From Diplocarpon mali (Eukaryota; Ascomycota; Leotiomycetes; Helotiales; Drepanopezizaceae), in contig JAENRP010000223.1 of NCBI GenBank assembly GCA_024741835.1, forward strand, positions 18,159-72,450: DNA of 54,292 nt. Direction: 5' to 3'. Positions 33,900-46,838 of this stretch are shown piece by piece. The notes beneath the pieces were generated by a model that worked only from the letters and a program-made list of their open reading frames with translations, made no database searches and was not told where the DNA came from. The position numbers were made by a program, and so were the translations under genes. Within the stretch, counting starts at the first letter, position 1. Each line of letters starts with the position of its first letter.

Positions 33900-36800
33900 A
33901 AAGAAGTTCTTCTTTACTAAGGATAGCTTTTAATAATATCCTACCCCTTTTGAAATTCGATTTGCAATTGTTTCGACTTTCAATAGAGTCAAGATCCTAG
34001 AGATCTCTTAAACAAACTAAGAGCTTAAGTATAGCTTATTAACTAGTATAATCGAGGAACGCTTTTATTAGCCGGATTTTCTTAACTACTCCTTTTATAA
34101 AAGTGCTATAGGCAGAAGTTAAGAGAGTACTACGCTATCGGAACCCTTTTTCTATAGAACCCCTTTTTAACTAAATTACTATTAAAACTAAAATCGGTAA
34201 AATAAATTCCCTATTAGCCGGAAGCTAGCAAATATAGAATATACCTAGTTCGTTTAAGGAACTAGCTTTTATAAAGAGTACCCCTATTCTAGCCCCTAGG
34301 GCCGGACCTTCCTTTACTGCTAAGGGCAAGAGACTATAATGCTATAGCTAAGCCAACTGAGATAAATAAGACTTTTCGAACCTAAATGTATTATAAGAAA
34401 TAGTCTTAGGTTTAAAGGAATCCTTGCAATACTAAGATCAATTTAATTGATAATTATAAAGTAAGATTAATAGGATTGCTTAAGCTATCTTTAGCCTAAA
34501 GACCCTAGCTTATTAAAGCTAAGAGACGGCTTAGCGCATATATTAGACTACTGAGTAAGAATCTACCTACCCTTATTAAAGCGAGACTCAGCCTCCTTTA
34601 GAAGTCGATATAGATATAAAACGGCTAAAAATTCAGCTAATTGAAAAGATTACCCTCTTTAATAATAGGACCTCTTTAATATATAAGCAGTAGTTAGCTT
34701 TAGTCTAAGACTGATTGTAAGTTAATGCTAACCTATATTTAAATAAGCGAGCTTATTAAGCCCTTATTTAAGGATCTACTATAGGATAAGCCTAAATATA
34801 CCTTAAACCCTAGTACCTTTTAGAGACTAACCCCTTTCGAAATTGTTAAGAAATAGTAGAATTGCTAAGCAGTTACTTTTTAACTAGCTAAAAGGTAGAC
34901 TTATTTTAATCTACTTTTTATTACTTCTATATAGGAGAAGCCGGTTATTTTAAAGAAACTTTCCCTTAGTTTTAGGCTTAATTCCAATCTACTGCAATCT
35001 AAGGAGAGGTCTTAAAATCTGAGTAGTTCTTCTTTATATAAAATAAGATTACCCCCTAGCTTAAAGCTACTTGCGCTTTAGCTAAGGCCTTTTAAGGAAA
35101 GGACTATACTATTATAGTTAATTAATTAAACGCCCTTAATGCCAAATGCTAAAGTAATTAACTTCTTAATCCTTTAATTAGAAGTAAGGCGACCTTAGTA
35201 TTATATTAAAAGATATCCGGTTCGCTCTTTAATAAGGCCGCTCGCAGTCTAAGCGCCGGAAATACTACCTAAGTTTCTAGGCTACTAGCCCTAAAGCCTA
35301 CTACCCCTTTTCGCTAAGATACGCCAGCTAAGGCTAGTTCTTCTACTTTGCCTTTTAAGTAAGCTACCTATTAGACCTATAGTAAAACTAGTTATTATAA
35401 GACCAAGTGCCCTTTTATAGGTAAAATTAATACCTTAGAAGATATAAAGGAAGATAATCTGACTTTAGATTTAATTAAGAATAGGGTTGAAATAGAGGAA
35501 GATTAGGAAAACGAAAAGGCCTAAGAAAAGACTCTTACTTAGGCTTGCAAAAGTGCGACTTATCGAAGCTAGATCTTAACTCTTTAATAGAAGGAAAGCA
35601 ATTCCTAACCTCTTATACTATTAGTATAAATGGACTTAGAGTATTATTATTAGCTTTAGTAGATACTAAAGCCCTTAATTACCTATTTTTAAATTGTTCC
35701 CTTTTTATATGTCTTTTAAAAGCGACTGGCTTTAAAATTCTTCCTCTTTTAGCCTTTATTCTTATCTATAGATTTTAAAATACTATTTGCATATAAGCTA
35801 TATACTATATGCGCTTTTACTTAATAATTGATAAAAGGCGTATTTATAACTATTCCTAGGTTATTCTCGACTTAGGCTAGTGCAATGCTATTATTAGAGT
35901 TAAATGGATATGCCGATTCCGATTTAAACTTGATCTAAAGGAAAACCGATTCATATAGCCTTTGTATTACCTCTTATCTCTCTGATTTGCAAAGGAAATT
36001 CTCATCTATCTTCCCCCTTTTAAAGGACTTTGGATTCGATCCGATTATTAAGCTAATATTAATTGCAAAGAATAAGAAATAGCTATAGATAAAGCTTGAT
36101 AGATTAATAGAAGATAGTCTTACGTTAATTTGATAGTCTTAGCTAGGCGCAAGATCCCTATTGCTATTACTAGGCCAGCGCCCCTGCTTATGACTAAGCC
36201 GGATCTAAGAAAATAGTCTAATACAAATCGACTATAATCTAACCTTATTTGCAAATGCCTTAAAGCTGCGGTTCCTATTTATAAAATCAGTACTAATACC
36301 TTTTATTATAATATAAAGTATAAGGAGACTGAGTTCTTTTAAACTAGTATTTATAAAGTAGATAGGATTTTAAAGGAAAGATATAAGCCTAAGAATCCTA
36401 ATATTAAAAAGCTAATTAATAATCGACTCCTAAAATAGTACCAATCTCTAAGATAAGCCTTTTTTAAAAGGGACGCAGATGCCTTCCTTCCCTATTAGTA
36501 CTATAATCATAAGATACAGCTAGAAGGGCCCTTGCCTAACGCCTATTCGCCCCTTTACCGTTAATCTATTAAGGAGCTTAAGGTTATAAAGGAGTACTTA
36601 TTCGAGAATTTAAACAAAGGCTTTATTAAGATAAGTACTAGCCCCTTTGCTTCGCTAGTGCTATTTATAAAGAAGGCCGACGGTAGCCTTCGATTTTATA
36701 TAGACTACTAGAAGCTAAACGCACTAACTCGGAAAGACGCTTACCTAATTCTGAGGATAGACAAGCTTTTAAGGCAAGTATCTAAAGCTAAGATTTTTAT

Positions 36801-39030
36801 AAAATTAGATATTCGAGCCGCTTTCAATTGAATACAAATAGACCCTGAATCTAAGGAATATACCACCTTTTAAATAAGGTATAGATCTTACAAATGCAAG
36901 GTTCTCCCTTTCGGCCTTTATAATAGACCTAGTACTTACTAGCAGTATATAAATAATATTCTTTTAAATTACTTAAATGATTTTTACATAGCGTATTTAG
37001 ACAATATTTTAATTTACTCTAAGAATATTAAAGAGTATTAAGGATATATTAAAAAGGTACTGAAACGACTCTTAGAGGCAGGCCTTTAAATAGATATTAA
37101 GAAGTGCGAGTTTTACATTATTCAAACTTAATATCTTAAATATATTCTAATAATGACTAGGATTAAACCAGACCTTAAAAAGGTTGAACTACTATATAAT
37201 TAGAAGTATCTAAAAACTATTATTAAAGTAAAGTCCTACTTAGGATTTTGCAAGTTCTATTAATAATTCATTTATAACTTTAAGCTAATCGCCAAACCCT
37301 TTTCTATTCTAACCTAACTGATAGTACTTTAGAATTGGATAGAAGAGTGCTGAATCGCTTTTGAAGAGCTTTATAAATAACTGCTCTCGATTTAGCAGAT
37401 TTACCATTTTGACCCCGACTTGCCTATAAAGCTAGAAACTGATACTTCTAATAGCATTATCGCCAGAGTACTTTCTTAGCAATACTCTAATAAGCAATAG
37501 TACCCAATTGGCTTCTATTCGCATATACTCTCTAGCTACGAACCTAATTAGGAAATATATGATAAGGAACTCTTTACTATTATAGAATCCTACTATAAAT
37601 AGAGACCTAAGCTTATATCACTTAAGGAGCGAGTTGATATTTACTTAAATTATCGCTCCTTTAAGTACTTTATAACTACTAAAGTTCTAATTGCAAAATA
37701 GTACTAATAGATGGAATTCCTATCTGACTTCAATTTTCGAATTATATATACTCTAGGTAAAGACAATCGGAAGGCTAATATTCTTAGCCGCTAAGAGTAA
37801 GATATGCCAGTTTATAAATAAGTAAAGCTAGATAGCCGATCTTAGGTTTTGATTTCCCTAGCTCAATTGGACCTTTGAATTAATACTAAACTGGCCGATA
37901 AATTTCTCGCCGAATCTGCCAAAGGCACCTTTACCTTAATATTAACTAATGCTTCCGATTCGACTTCGAATCGACCTAAGGATTCCTTTGATTTGATTAA
38001 GAAGCTTTATTAAAACAATTGCGAATCCTTTTAAGAGATTTATACCAACCTCCCTAAGAACTACTCTTTAAAAGATAGATTGCTTTGCTTTAAGAAGCGT
38101 CTTTGCGTATGCTGCAATACTCTCTTATACACTCGTCTAATTTAAGAAGCTTATAACCAACCTTTAAGCGCATACCTTAGTAGCTTAAAGACCTATTAGC
38201 TACTTGCTCCTAAGTACTATTAGGTTAGGATAAGTTCGGATTGCAAAAGATTTATTATAAACTGCAGACCTTATTAATTCTCGCATTCGAAGATAATTAA
38301 ATAATAAGGCCTTTTATAGCCTTTCCCTATTCCTAACTATCTTATATAGCACTTATATATAGATTTTAAGGATTTTCCTCTTAATAAGCATAGTTTTAAT
38401 CGAATCCTAGTTTTTATAAACCAACTTAGTAAGAGCGCTATTACAATCCCTTATTATAAAGATATCGACGCTTAAGGAACTGCCCGATTATTCGTTTAGT
38501 AGATATATCGATTCGGCTATACTCTAGAGACAATTACCTTAGACCGAGGCCCCTAATTCGTCTCCTTATTTTAGAGAGAGTTCTACTATATTATTAGTAT
38601 TAAGATTAAACTCTTTATAGCATACTATAAGGAGACTAACGGCCAAACGGAAATCATAAATAAGTATATTGATTTAAGGCTATAGCCTTTTATTAATTAC
38701 TATTAAGATAATTAGAATAAACTAATTCTATTAATAGATTATACGCAATCGACTCTCCCTTACGCTTCGATTGGTATAACCCTATATTAGCTTAAGTATA
38801 AAGTTGCGCTTTAGATAAGTTAGGATTAGATCTCTTTAAAACCGTCTAGCTTATAAGAGAGACTAAACTAAGCAAAGGCTAAGCTAGTAGTAGAGAGAAT
38901 GCACGCAGCTTAAGAAGTAGCAAAAGGCAATATAAAATGCGCTTAAAAGAAAATGTATAAGTCTATAAATCAATACTAAAGGGAGATTGATTAAAAACCT
39001 AAAGATATAGTATAGAGACCTGAGATAGAT
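33900..39030 (+). mobile_element. Ty3/gypsy retrotransposon relic 1, RIP-inactivated
   Basis: Domains follow in order. A probable zinc-knuckle area lies near 34,340. The protease (35,545-35,778) reads LALVDTKALNYLF, with the catalytic DTG changed to DTK at 35,662-35,670. The reverse transcriptase (about 36,560-37,260) has [19 protein letters not shown] and LPFGLYNRPSTY, with YLDNILIYS at 36,994-37,020, so the catalytic YxDD has lost its second Asp. RNase H lies at about 37,420-37,800 and ends NRKANILSR. The integrase (about 38,060-38,760) keeps NGQTEIINKYID. The frame is cut by dozens of TAA/TAG stops. It ends near 39,030 after HAA, EVAKGNIK and KMYKSINQY, and I found no matching 3' LTR. No palindrome of the 40,940-54,283 family was seen in it. 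Confidence 0.85.
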
Positions 39031-39960
39031 AGGTCTTGTGACATATATCATATGATCGACGCAAGACAGTAGGAGGATAAAAGGGCCATCTTCTATATAT
39101 AGAGATAGCATATATTGCCATAGTACTAAATATACCCTATACTTAGGACTTGTTCCTAATATCTTATCTAAGAGAGCCTACTTATAGTGCTTCCTCCTCT
39201 TGTTTTTAGGTCTTCCCTTAGGCCTATTCTTATATTATCTCCCCTTAGTTTTATATTAGTGACCTACGCAGGGATTGATTTCTTAAGATTTCCATCTTTA
39301 TATAACCTTATCAATCTCTTAGTTCGCAGATAAGAGACCGGCCTTTTAAAGAATACGTCTTTGAAACACTTATAGCATTTTGATTGACTTTAAAACCCTT
39401 ATCTTTAATCGCTTAGTTACTTAGAACTGTCGATTTTCGTTTAGCAACTATTAATAACCTTAGATTTTCCCTTTTCGGCTCTGCTCCGAAAACCCCTATT
39501 TTCTTCCTTAACTCTAAGATTTTCGGAATTTTCGGCTTCCTAGTATGAAAAGTTTGGCAAACCCTATAATAGCAATCTTAAATAATAGTGGTTTTGAGTA
39601 CTTAAGTAATACTAAGCGCAAACTCCAACTGGAAGTGCCTCCTTAGAATCTTCAGAAATCCGAATCCGATAATTCAGCCGCCTTAGCTTAATAGAACTTT
39701 AAAAATTGCCTTGGAATCGTCTTTAAAGACCCCTTTATTCTAAGGACTAATAGGAATTGGCCTAAAGGCTAAGAAGAATCTTAGATATAAACCTTATTTT
39801 AGAAATTAGTCCTTAATTAAGTAAACCTTATTTTATTACAATTAGTTGCAACGCTCCTATTAGCTATTTAGTACCTACTTAGAATCTCTTAGCAAACTCG
39901 GATTAAACTTTTAGCAGAATCCGGAATTCTACTCCTAAGCTTAGCTTATAAGTAGAAGGA
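39031..39960. other. AT-rich spacer between the two gypsy relics
   Basis: The first 30 bp (TTGTGACATATATCATATG) recall the motif cluster at 32,382 and may be an LTR edge. The rest is AT-rich, stop-filled sequence that may contain the 5' LTR and leader of gypsy-2, but no repeat partner was found by eye. Confidence 0.4.
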
Positions 39961-40939
39961 TAAAAAGATATCCTTAAATAACTTAAGACTGCCACCTACT
40001 TTTTCAATATTAATATTAGAAAACACTAAAAATAATAACAATTTTAAACTTTTCATTAACCCTTTATTTAAATCTTTTCAAACTCGTCTTAATCACTTTA
40101 AGATTGACTCGGATTTTAAACGTTCTTTAAGCCCTTTTGAATTTCGAAGTACTCCTCTTAGTAATCAATCTCGCAATATTAAAGCTTCTCCTTTGCCTCT
40201 TATAGATTCTATTAACTTAGACAGTTAGTATAAAACGATAATGGCCGCATTTAGGGCTATTATTAGTCACTTTCCCTTTCCTAGTTCCCCTAGCGCTCCT
40301 TACTTTATAGGCGCTAATATTACTGATTTCCTTAAGCAATATAAGGAAACTTATTACGATTTTAGTATTATATAAGAGGATATGATTTCTCGACTTCCTT
40401 GCTACTATAATTATATAAGTAAGGATATTATCAAGTCCCTCCTTAAATGGAAAACTTATAGTTTATAAGAACTCCTTATCAAGGCCTTTAAATCTGAATT
40501 TCGCGAATTTAATAGACAGCAGATTCGCGATACCCTAGCTTTCTTAAAGGAATTTGTTCTAATCACTTATACTCTTAAGGAACTTAAGAACTACTATCGG
40601 ACTTTTACTTATATATCAAATACCTTAATTAGCTAGAAAATACTTAATAAAGTTGAAAGAGGCCGCCTTTTCTTACTTAGATTACCTACTAGACTTTAAA
40701 ATAAGATTATTAAGCATTTTAAGATCGATAAGCAAGACCTTATAACCTTTGCCTTATTTAAGGAATTCGCGGCCTTTGCTTTAAAATCAGATCTTAATAA
40801 GAGAACTATTAATACTATAGAGTAGGAAAAAGCCCTTACTCCCTTTTATACTAAAGACCTTAAGAGCCTAGTCCAAGAATACTCAAAGGCTTTAGAAGTT
40901 ATAGAAGAGGCAAAGAAGAACCTAGTAGTCATACCTTTC

Positions 40940-40962
40940 ACTTGCGAGCCCGACCTAGGAGT
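40940..40962. repeat. 23-bp palindrome, copy 1 (gypsy-2 gag)
   Basis: Arms ACTTGCGAGCC and GACCTAGGAGT around a central C. It is in frame with gag (233 codons after ATG 40,241) and reads FTCEPDLGVK. Confidence 0.85.
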
Positions 40963-42855
40963 AAAATCCAACTTTAGAATTAAGGAACTTAAGACCTAAT
41001 TTGCAAAACTCCAAATCTAAAGCTTAGAAACTAGGATTAATAATCTCTTATAAGAAAAATAGCATATTCTCTAATTTGGTAATAGGCAAAACTCGGCCAC
41101 TATAAGCTAATATAATAGTTCCTATTACTAGACTCTTGCTTCTTATCATTTAGAACAACCTACTAATATAAGAACTCAATAGTTAATTAAAAAAGGAGAA
41201 ATTAATCCTAACTAGCATTCTACTAATATTAATGCTATAGGGTACTAAGGGAATGGTAATAGAAGACGACTAACCTGCAACTTTTGCAATAACGAAGAAC
41301 CTAACTGCGCTCTATATAAGTATTGTAATAATTGCCTTCTTTTCCTTTGTTTTATTAATACTAGGGTTATGCATATTAATAAGTATAGGATGCTTTGCAT
41401 TAAGGATCCTAGGCTAAAAGCTATCCTTATTAAAAAGCACCAGAATCACTTATAGTTATAAACTGTTTAAACGATAATATATAGTATAAAATAGAATAAG
41501 AATTTGGTCGAATAATAGCGTATTATAAATATAAATGCTAAAATTCCAACTTATATATATATAAGTCCAATTAGCAATCTACCTAAGGGAGTTCTTAAGG
41601 ACCTAGCTTCTAATCAAATAGCTATAGAAGTTAGAGGCATCTCTATCTTAAGATAGGTTAATAATAATATTTCAGCTGATATTAATACTACTTCTATATC
41701 TAAGAACCCTTGGAATTCTCAGTGTCCTTTTAGATCTTCCACTCTACTAATACTAATAAAACCAGCCAAAGTCCAGAAATTAGCGCGTATAACTTAAGAA
41801 TCTTAATATAAAGTCTAAACGCTAAAAGACACCTAATAGTCTAGAACTATAGTAGATGAGGATAAAGCTAATATAGCAGATAAATTGATTAAAGATATAA
41901 TAGACGAAGATGGCTTTAAGCTTAAAGATTAAGAAGTTGAAGTTATTATACAGACCCCTAACCTTAAGCAAAAGAGACAGATATTAAAATAGGAGAAATT
42001 CATTAATAAATACGCTAGTTCAATCGCAATAGAGAAAGCCGTAGAGAATATTATAGCCTAGCAAATTAACCTTACGTTTAAAGACCTATTTAATTTGACT
42101 AAACGCTTTGATAAAGTACTAAGAAAGCATATCTTAATTACCTTTAAAGATTTGAATAATAATAAGAAAATAGAAATTATAATGCGAAAGAACTTTAAGA
42201 AGCACTTAGCTTTAATTAAATATCTTTAGATTGCAAAAGACGAAGGAACCTAGAGGTACTACAATATTATGGCAATAGCTTTAATATCTTAAAATATTAA
42301 TCGAAATTATTCAGTAGTTGTAATAAAAAGCCCTATTATTATTTATTCTATAAAAGAATTAGTTAAAGTAAAGGCTCTAATCGATTATAGTTCAGAAGTT
42401 AATGCAATAACTAGAAAAGTGGCAGAAATAGCTCAATTGATAATCGTTAGCAATCGACTCCTTATTTATTCGACTGTCTCTAGATCGAAATACAATTTTA
42501 ATAGATAGGTGAAAAATGTAAAGGTTAGAGTTAAAGGAATTATTAATTATACTGACTTTCTAATAATAGAGAATTCCTTAAACGATATTCTTTTAAGAAT
42601 GCCTTTTATTTTAAAATCTTAGCTAACATTTAACTATCCTAAAGATAGGCTTATAAAAGCTAGCCTTTAGAATATAGATCAATCCTTAAAAGGATAAATG
42701 GTTATTATAAAAGATATAGCCGAATTTTAAAATAAGGTTTTAGGAAACGATTAGCTAGTATAAAGGCTAGGCTTAATGCTAATAAAGGAAGGCACTTAGC
42801 GAGGAGTTATAGTAAAAGAAAGGTAAGTTTGCCGATTTTGAATAATAGCGATTTG

Positions 42856-42878
42856 ACTTACGGTCTTAGACTAGGAGT
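42856..42878. repeat. 23-bp palindrome, copy 2 (start of gypsy-2 pol)
   Basis: Arms ACTTACGGTCT and AGACTAGGAGT. The symmetry extends outward through ATTTG on the left and CAAAT on the right, to 42,851-42,883. It is in the pol phase and reads LTYGLRLGVK. Confidence 0.9.
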
Positions 42879-43017
42879 CAAATCTGGAATTTTGAAAAAT
42901 AGTACAATCGGCGTTTTATCGGCTTAATAATTAAGAAAAAAGAAAAATAAGGTAGAAAAGAGAGTTCGTTTTATAAATTTCGATAATTTACCAATCATTT
43001 TAAAAAATTCAAAAACC

Positions 43018-43040
43018 ACTTATAGGCTGGACCCGCGAGT
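43018..43040. repeat. 23-bp palindrome, copy 3 (gypsy-2 pol)
   Basis: Arms ACTTATAGGCT and GACCCGCGAGT around G. It is in the pol phase, 162 bp (54 codons) after copy 2, and reads TTYRLDPRVK. Confidence 0.85.
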
Positions 43041-46000
43041 AAAAAATAATAAAATTACTAATAACATTTCCATTTACGCACTTTAAATTAATAACTTAGA
43101 AAATCTTTTATTTGTTTTTAAAAAGGAAAATTCGGACTGTTTTGCAAGATTTGATAAAAAAGGAAAGAAGCAAAGAAGCATAGTACTAGCTAATATTTGA
43201 ACTATATATAAAAGTAAGGCCGATAAAGTACAACTAGTGGATTAGGGAATCTCTAATGGCTTAAAGCCTAGAGGATTGGACGATTGGTTTGAATAAGACG
43301 AGAAGCTTCGACCTCTAAAGCCGGGTGGCAAATTCGATAAGTTTATTATAAGCAGATTTTCTAATAAACCTATCAGATATCAGCTAATAAAAGAACGTTT
43401 TAATATGCTGAAAATTAGAGATGACTTAATAGAATAAGAATGCAAACTACTTTATAAAACCTTAATAAATCGAAAGGACGCCTTAGCTTTTAATTAAATG
43501 GAACTTAGCTAGATTCGAAAAGAGGTCACGCCTTATATTAAGATTAAGATAATACCTTATAAAGCCTAGTAAAAGAAAACATTTAAGGTCCTTAAAGCTC
43601 TTTAAGAAAAGGTAATTAAAATATTAAAGGATAAGCTAAAGCAAGGAGTTCTTAAGTTCTGTAATAGCCCTTATAGGAATAAATGGTTCTTAATTACTAA
43701 GAAAGAGAAAGGAACTTATAGACTAATAATAGCAGTAGTAGAAATAAACCAAGTAACTGTTAAGGATACTAATATTCCTTTAAATATAGATGAGTTTTTA
43801 AATGAATTCGCAGGATTAACCTGCAGCTCTTTTATTAACTTCTTCTTTAGATATAACCAATTCATTCTTAATATTAAATTGAAAGATATAATAATAATTC
43901 AAACCCCTCTTAAGCTACTTCAGATAATAAGATTACCTTAAAGGGCTATAAATTCAATTACTCAATTTGTTTAAGTAATCTATAAGATACTAGTAGATTA
44001 TATACCTAATATTGCGCTCTCTTATATAGACGATATAGGAGTAAAAGGATCAAGATCATTCTATAATTATAAAGAAGTTCTTCTTAGCATACAACAATTT
44101 ATAATAGAATACATTTAAAACCTAGACTAAGTACTTATACGATTCGAAAGGGTAAGAGCAATAGTTAGTCCAAAGTTATAATACTATCTTCTATCAATGG
44201 AAATTATTAGTTTTATTACTAATTCTAATAGCCGAAGTCCTTAAAGGGCTAAAGTACTTAAAATCGACAAATGGAAAAGGTATAATAATATGGCAAAAGC
44301 TCGCGCGTTTATTAGCGTTATAGTATACTATCGCATTTAGATTAAGGATTTCGCTAAAAAGGCAGCGCCTATTTACGCCTTATTTCGGAAAGGGGCTGAG
44401 TTTTAATAGGAGGAACCTTAAATAAAGGCTATAAAACAACTAAAGCAAGCGTTACTTAAAGCACCATATCTGATTAAAATAGACTATAGAGCCGACGCTA
44501 GGCCAATAATACTAATAGTTAACGTAAGCTTAATCGGATAAGGTGCCATCCTTTAATAAGCTAATAGCTAATAGAAAAGACATCCAGCTTACTTTAAAAG
44601 TAGTCTTTAGAATCTAGTAGAGACAAAGTATAATACTACTAAATAGGAATATAAAGGAGCCTTAAAAGTAATAAAAAAGATGAGAAGCGACCTTTATAGC
44701 ACTTACTTTATCTTTAAAACTAATGCTAAAGTGTTAATAGAACAATTGAATAGAGCTATAAGCGACCTACCTAAAGCCTTGCTAATAAAATGGATTGCTT
44801 AAATAAGACTAATAGACTTTAAAGTCAAATATATTCTAGAAATGAAAAACACTACTGCAGATAGCCTTTTAAGAAGAACTCGGCCCTACCCCTCTAATTT
44901 AATTAAAGAAGACGAAATAGATATTAATAAGTAGGTAGAAAACAAAGTTAATTATCTATTAATATATTACCTTAAAGGGACTCAACTTATAAGCCTAGCC
45001 TATAAGTCAAATAAGAGAATTTTATTACCTAACTACTTAAGTGACTTTAAAGAAATCGCAAAGTTTTTAATTACACTTAAACGACTAAAGACAGTTGCTC
45101 TTAAGGATTTTTAGAAATTTAAAGCTAAAGCTCTAATTTATCTAATATAAGGAAGACGATTATTCAAAAGGAGCAATAACTCATTCCTTATACAACTCTA
45201 TTTAGATAATAAAAAACTAAGGGCTAAGGCTATCTAGGATATTTATAAGGAAACTGGCCACTAAGGAGCTAAGTCTACTTACTATTAACTCTTAAGAAAA
45301 TTCTTTTGGAAAGGCTCTTTTAAGGACTGCAAAGCTTTTATAAAAAGTTGCATCCCTTATTAGAAACGAAAACCTAGTTATAAGGAAAATCCCTTATTTC
45401 TAACCTAGCTATTAGGCCTTTTCTATAAAGTCAGCCTCGACGTTATATAAGTACTAACTACTAAGAATAGGATAATATATTTTATTCTAGTAAAGGAAGA
45501 CCTATTAGGATGGCCTAAAGGACGACCTTTGAGATCTGCTAACTCTGAATCTATTGCAAAGTTCCTTTAGGAAGACGTAGTCTATTGCTATAGACTTTTT
45601 AGCAGATTAACTATTAATAAAGGCCTTAAAAACAAAGGAGTAATTAAAGCTTTCTTATGAAAATATAGCATTAAATAGGTTCAAATCTTAGCATATAATT
45701 CGAAAGCTAATAGAGTAGTAGAACGAGGATACTATAACATTCTTAATAGTCTATCTAAAGTTATTTACAAAGGATTTAAAGATTGGATAAAACGCTTTTA
45801 TAGAATACTCTTTACTTATTAAATAACAATCCATAAACCGACCGGAGTTATACTATTCTTCCTTATCTATAGTAAAGAGGCATAGCTCCCTCTTGAATCC
45901 TAATAGCTTATTTAAAGATTGTTCGACTATAGTCAAATTCGGAACCATTCCGATTTACTTATAATAAAATGCCGATAACTTAAGCTCTGAGATATAGATA

Positions 46001-46419
46001 TAAAGGAAATTATTCTGCGAAAGAAACGATATTAGGAAAAAGCTAAGGAAGCGTAGGCTGCTTCTAAAGTACTTAAAACGCACCCTATTTAAAAAGATGA
46101 TCTTATCTTAATTTACAATATTATAAAAAGTATTAATATATCCGCAAATACCAAACTTGACTATCGATAGCTTAATCTATTTAAGGTTAAGTCTAAGTAG
46201 GAAGAAAAAGGATACTATTCTCTTTAGGAACTTAATAGAGTCGATATTAAAGGAACCTTTGCAGCTAACCGACTAAAGCACTTTTATTAATACGATTAGA
46301 CCTTATTCCTCTTAAAAGACAAATCAGAAATTAATATAACCTTCGAATCTTCTATAAGAACCGATAGCAATATAAGCAATTTTAAACCCTTAAATAAAGA
46401 CTAAGATTTTTCCAATTTG

Positions 46420-46442
46420 ACTTATAAGCTAGTCTCGCAGGT
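46420..46442. repeat. 23-bp palindrome, copy 4 (end of gypsy-2 pol)
   Basis: Arms ACTTATAAGCT and GTCTCGCAGGT around A. It lies downstream of integrase in the same phase and reads LTYKLVSQVK. Confidence 0.8.
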
Positions 46443-46500
46443 AAAGAATATTAAAATACCTAACTAATCGCAACCTTAAGTCATTATTTCTAAAATATCT

Positions 46501-46838
46501 AAAGAACGCAAGTAGGAATACTAAACGATTTCCTAGCCTATCAATTGTCTTACCTTCCTTTAATCCTTATTTTTACATTTTCGGTAAGGTCGCCTCTTTT
46601 ATTATTTAAGATATAGATCTTTTAAGATCACCTTAAATTCTTGCCTACTCTAACTTATTTTGCATTCTTAATATTGGCCTTTAATTATAATATTCCTATT
46701 ACTTTCCTTAAATAATAAATAAAAAAAGTCCAATTTCCTTAATATATATATAGTAAACCTATTGCAGCTTATATGCCCTTTTAATTCTTATACCCTATTA
46801 AACTCTCTTATTTATACTCCCTATCTTTTATAAGCAAT
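46501..46838. promoter_or_regulatory. AT- and pyrimidine-rich spacer before ORF A
   Basis: This separates the end of gypsy-2 from ORF A. It contains TTCCTTTAATCC and ACTCTCTTATTTATACTCCC stretches. The pyrimidine bias on the plus strand is what a fungal leader would show after RIP. No LTR is recognised. Confidence 0.35.

Larger units (their letters stand above)
39960..46500 (+). mobile_element. Ty3/gypsy retrotransposon relic 2 carrying four palindromes
   Basis: Gag is in codon phase 2, with an ATG at 40,241 though the open frame begins earlier. It has a typical retrotrans_gag pattern (PYFIGANITDFLKQYKE, then LKWKTYSL) and a cysteine cluster C-x2-C-x6-C-x5-C-x2-C at about 41,276-41,335. The protease in the same phase reads LIDYSSEVNAIT (42,377), a mutated DTGS. 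Pol lies in the other phase (phase 1), as for a -1 frameshift. The reverse transcriptase has LKFCNSPYRNKWFLITKK and intact SYIDDIGVKG (44,023). RNase H ends TTADSLLRR. The integrase has an HHCC zinc region (45,250-45,370) and ANRVVERGYYN. Dozens of TAA/TAG stops remain. Palindromes occur at 40,940, 42,856, 43,018 and 46,420. No LTR pair was identified. Confidence 0.85.
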
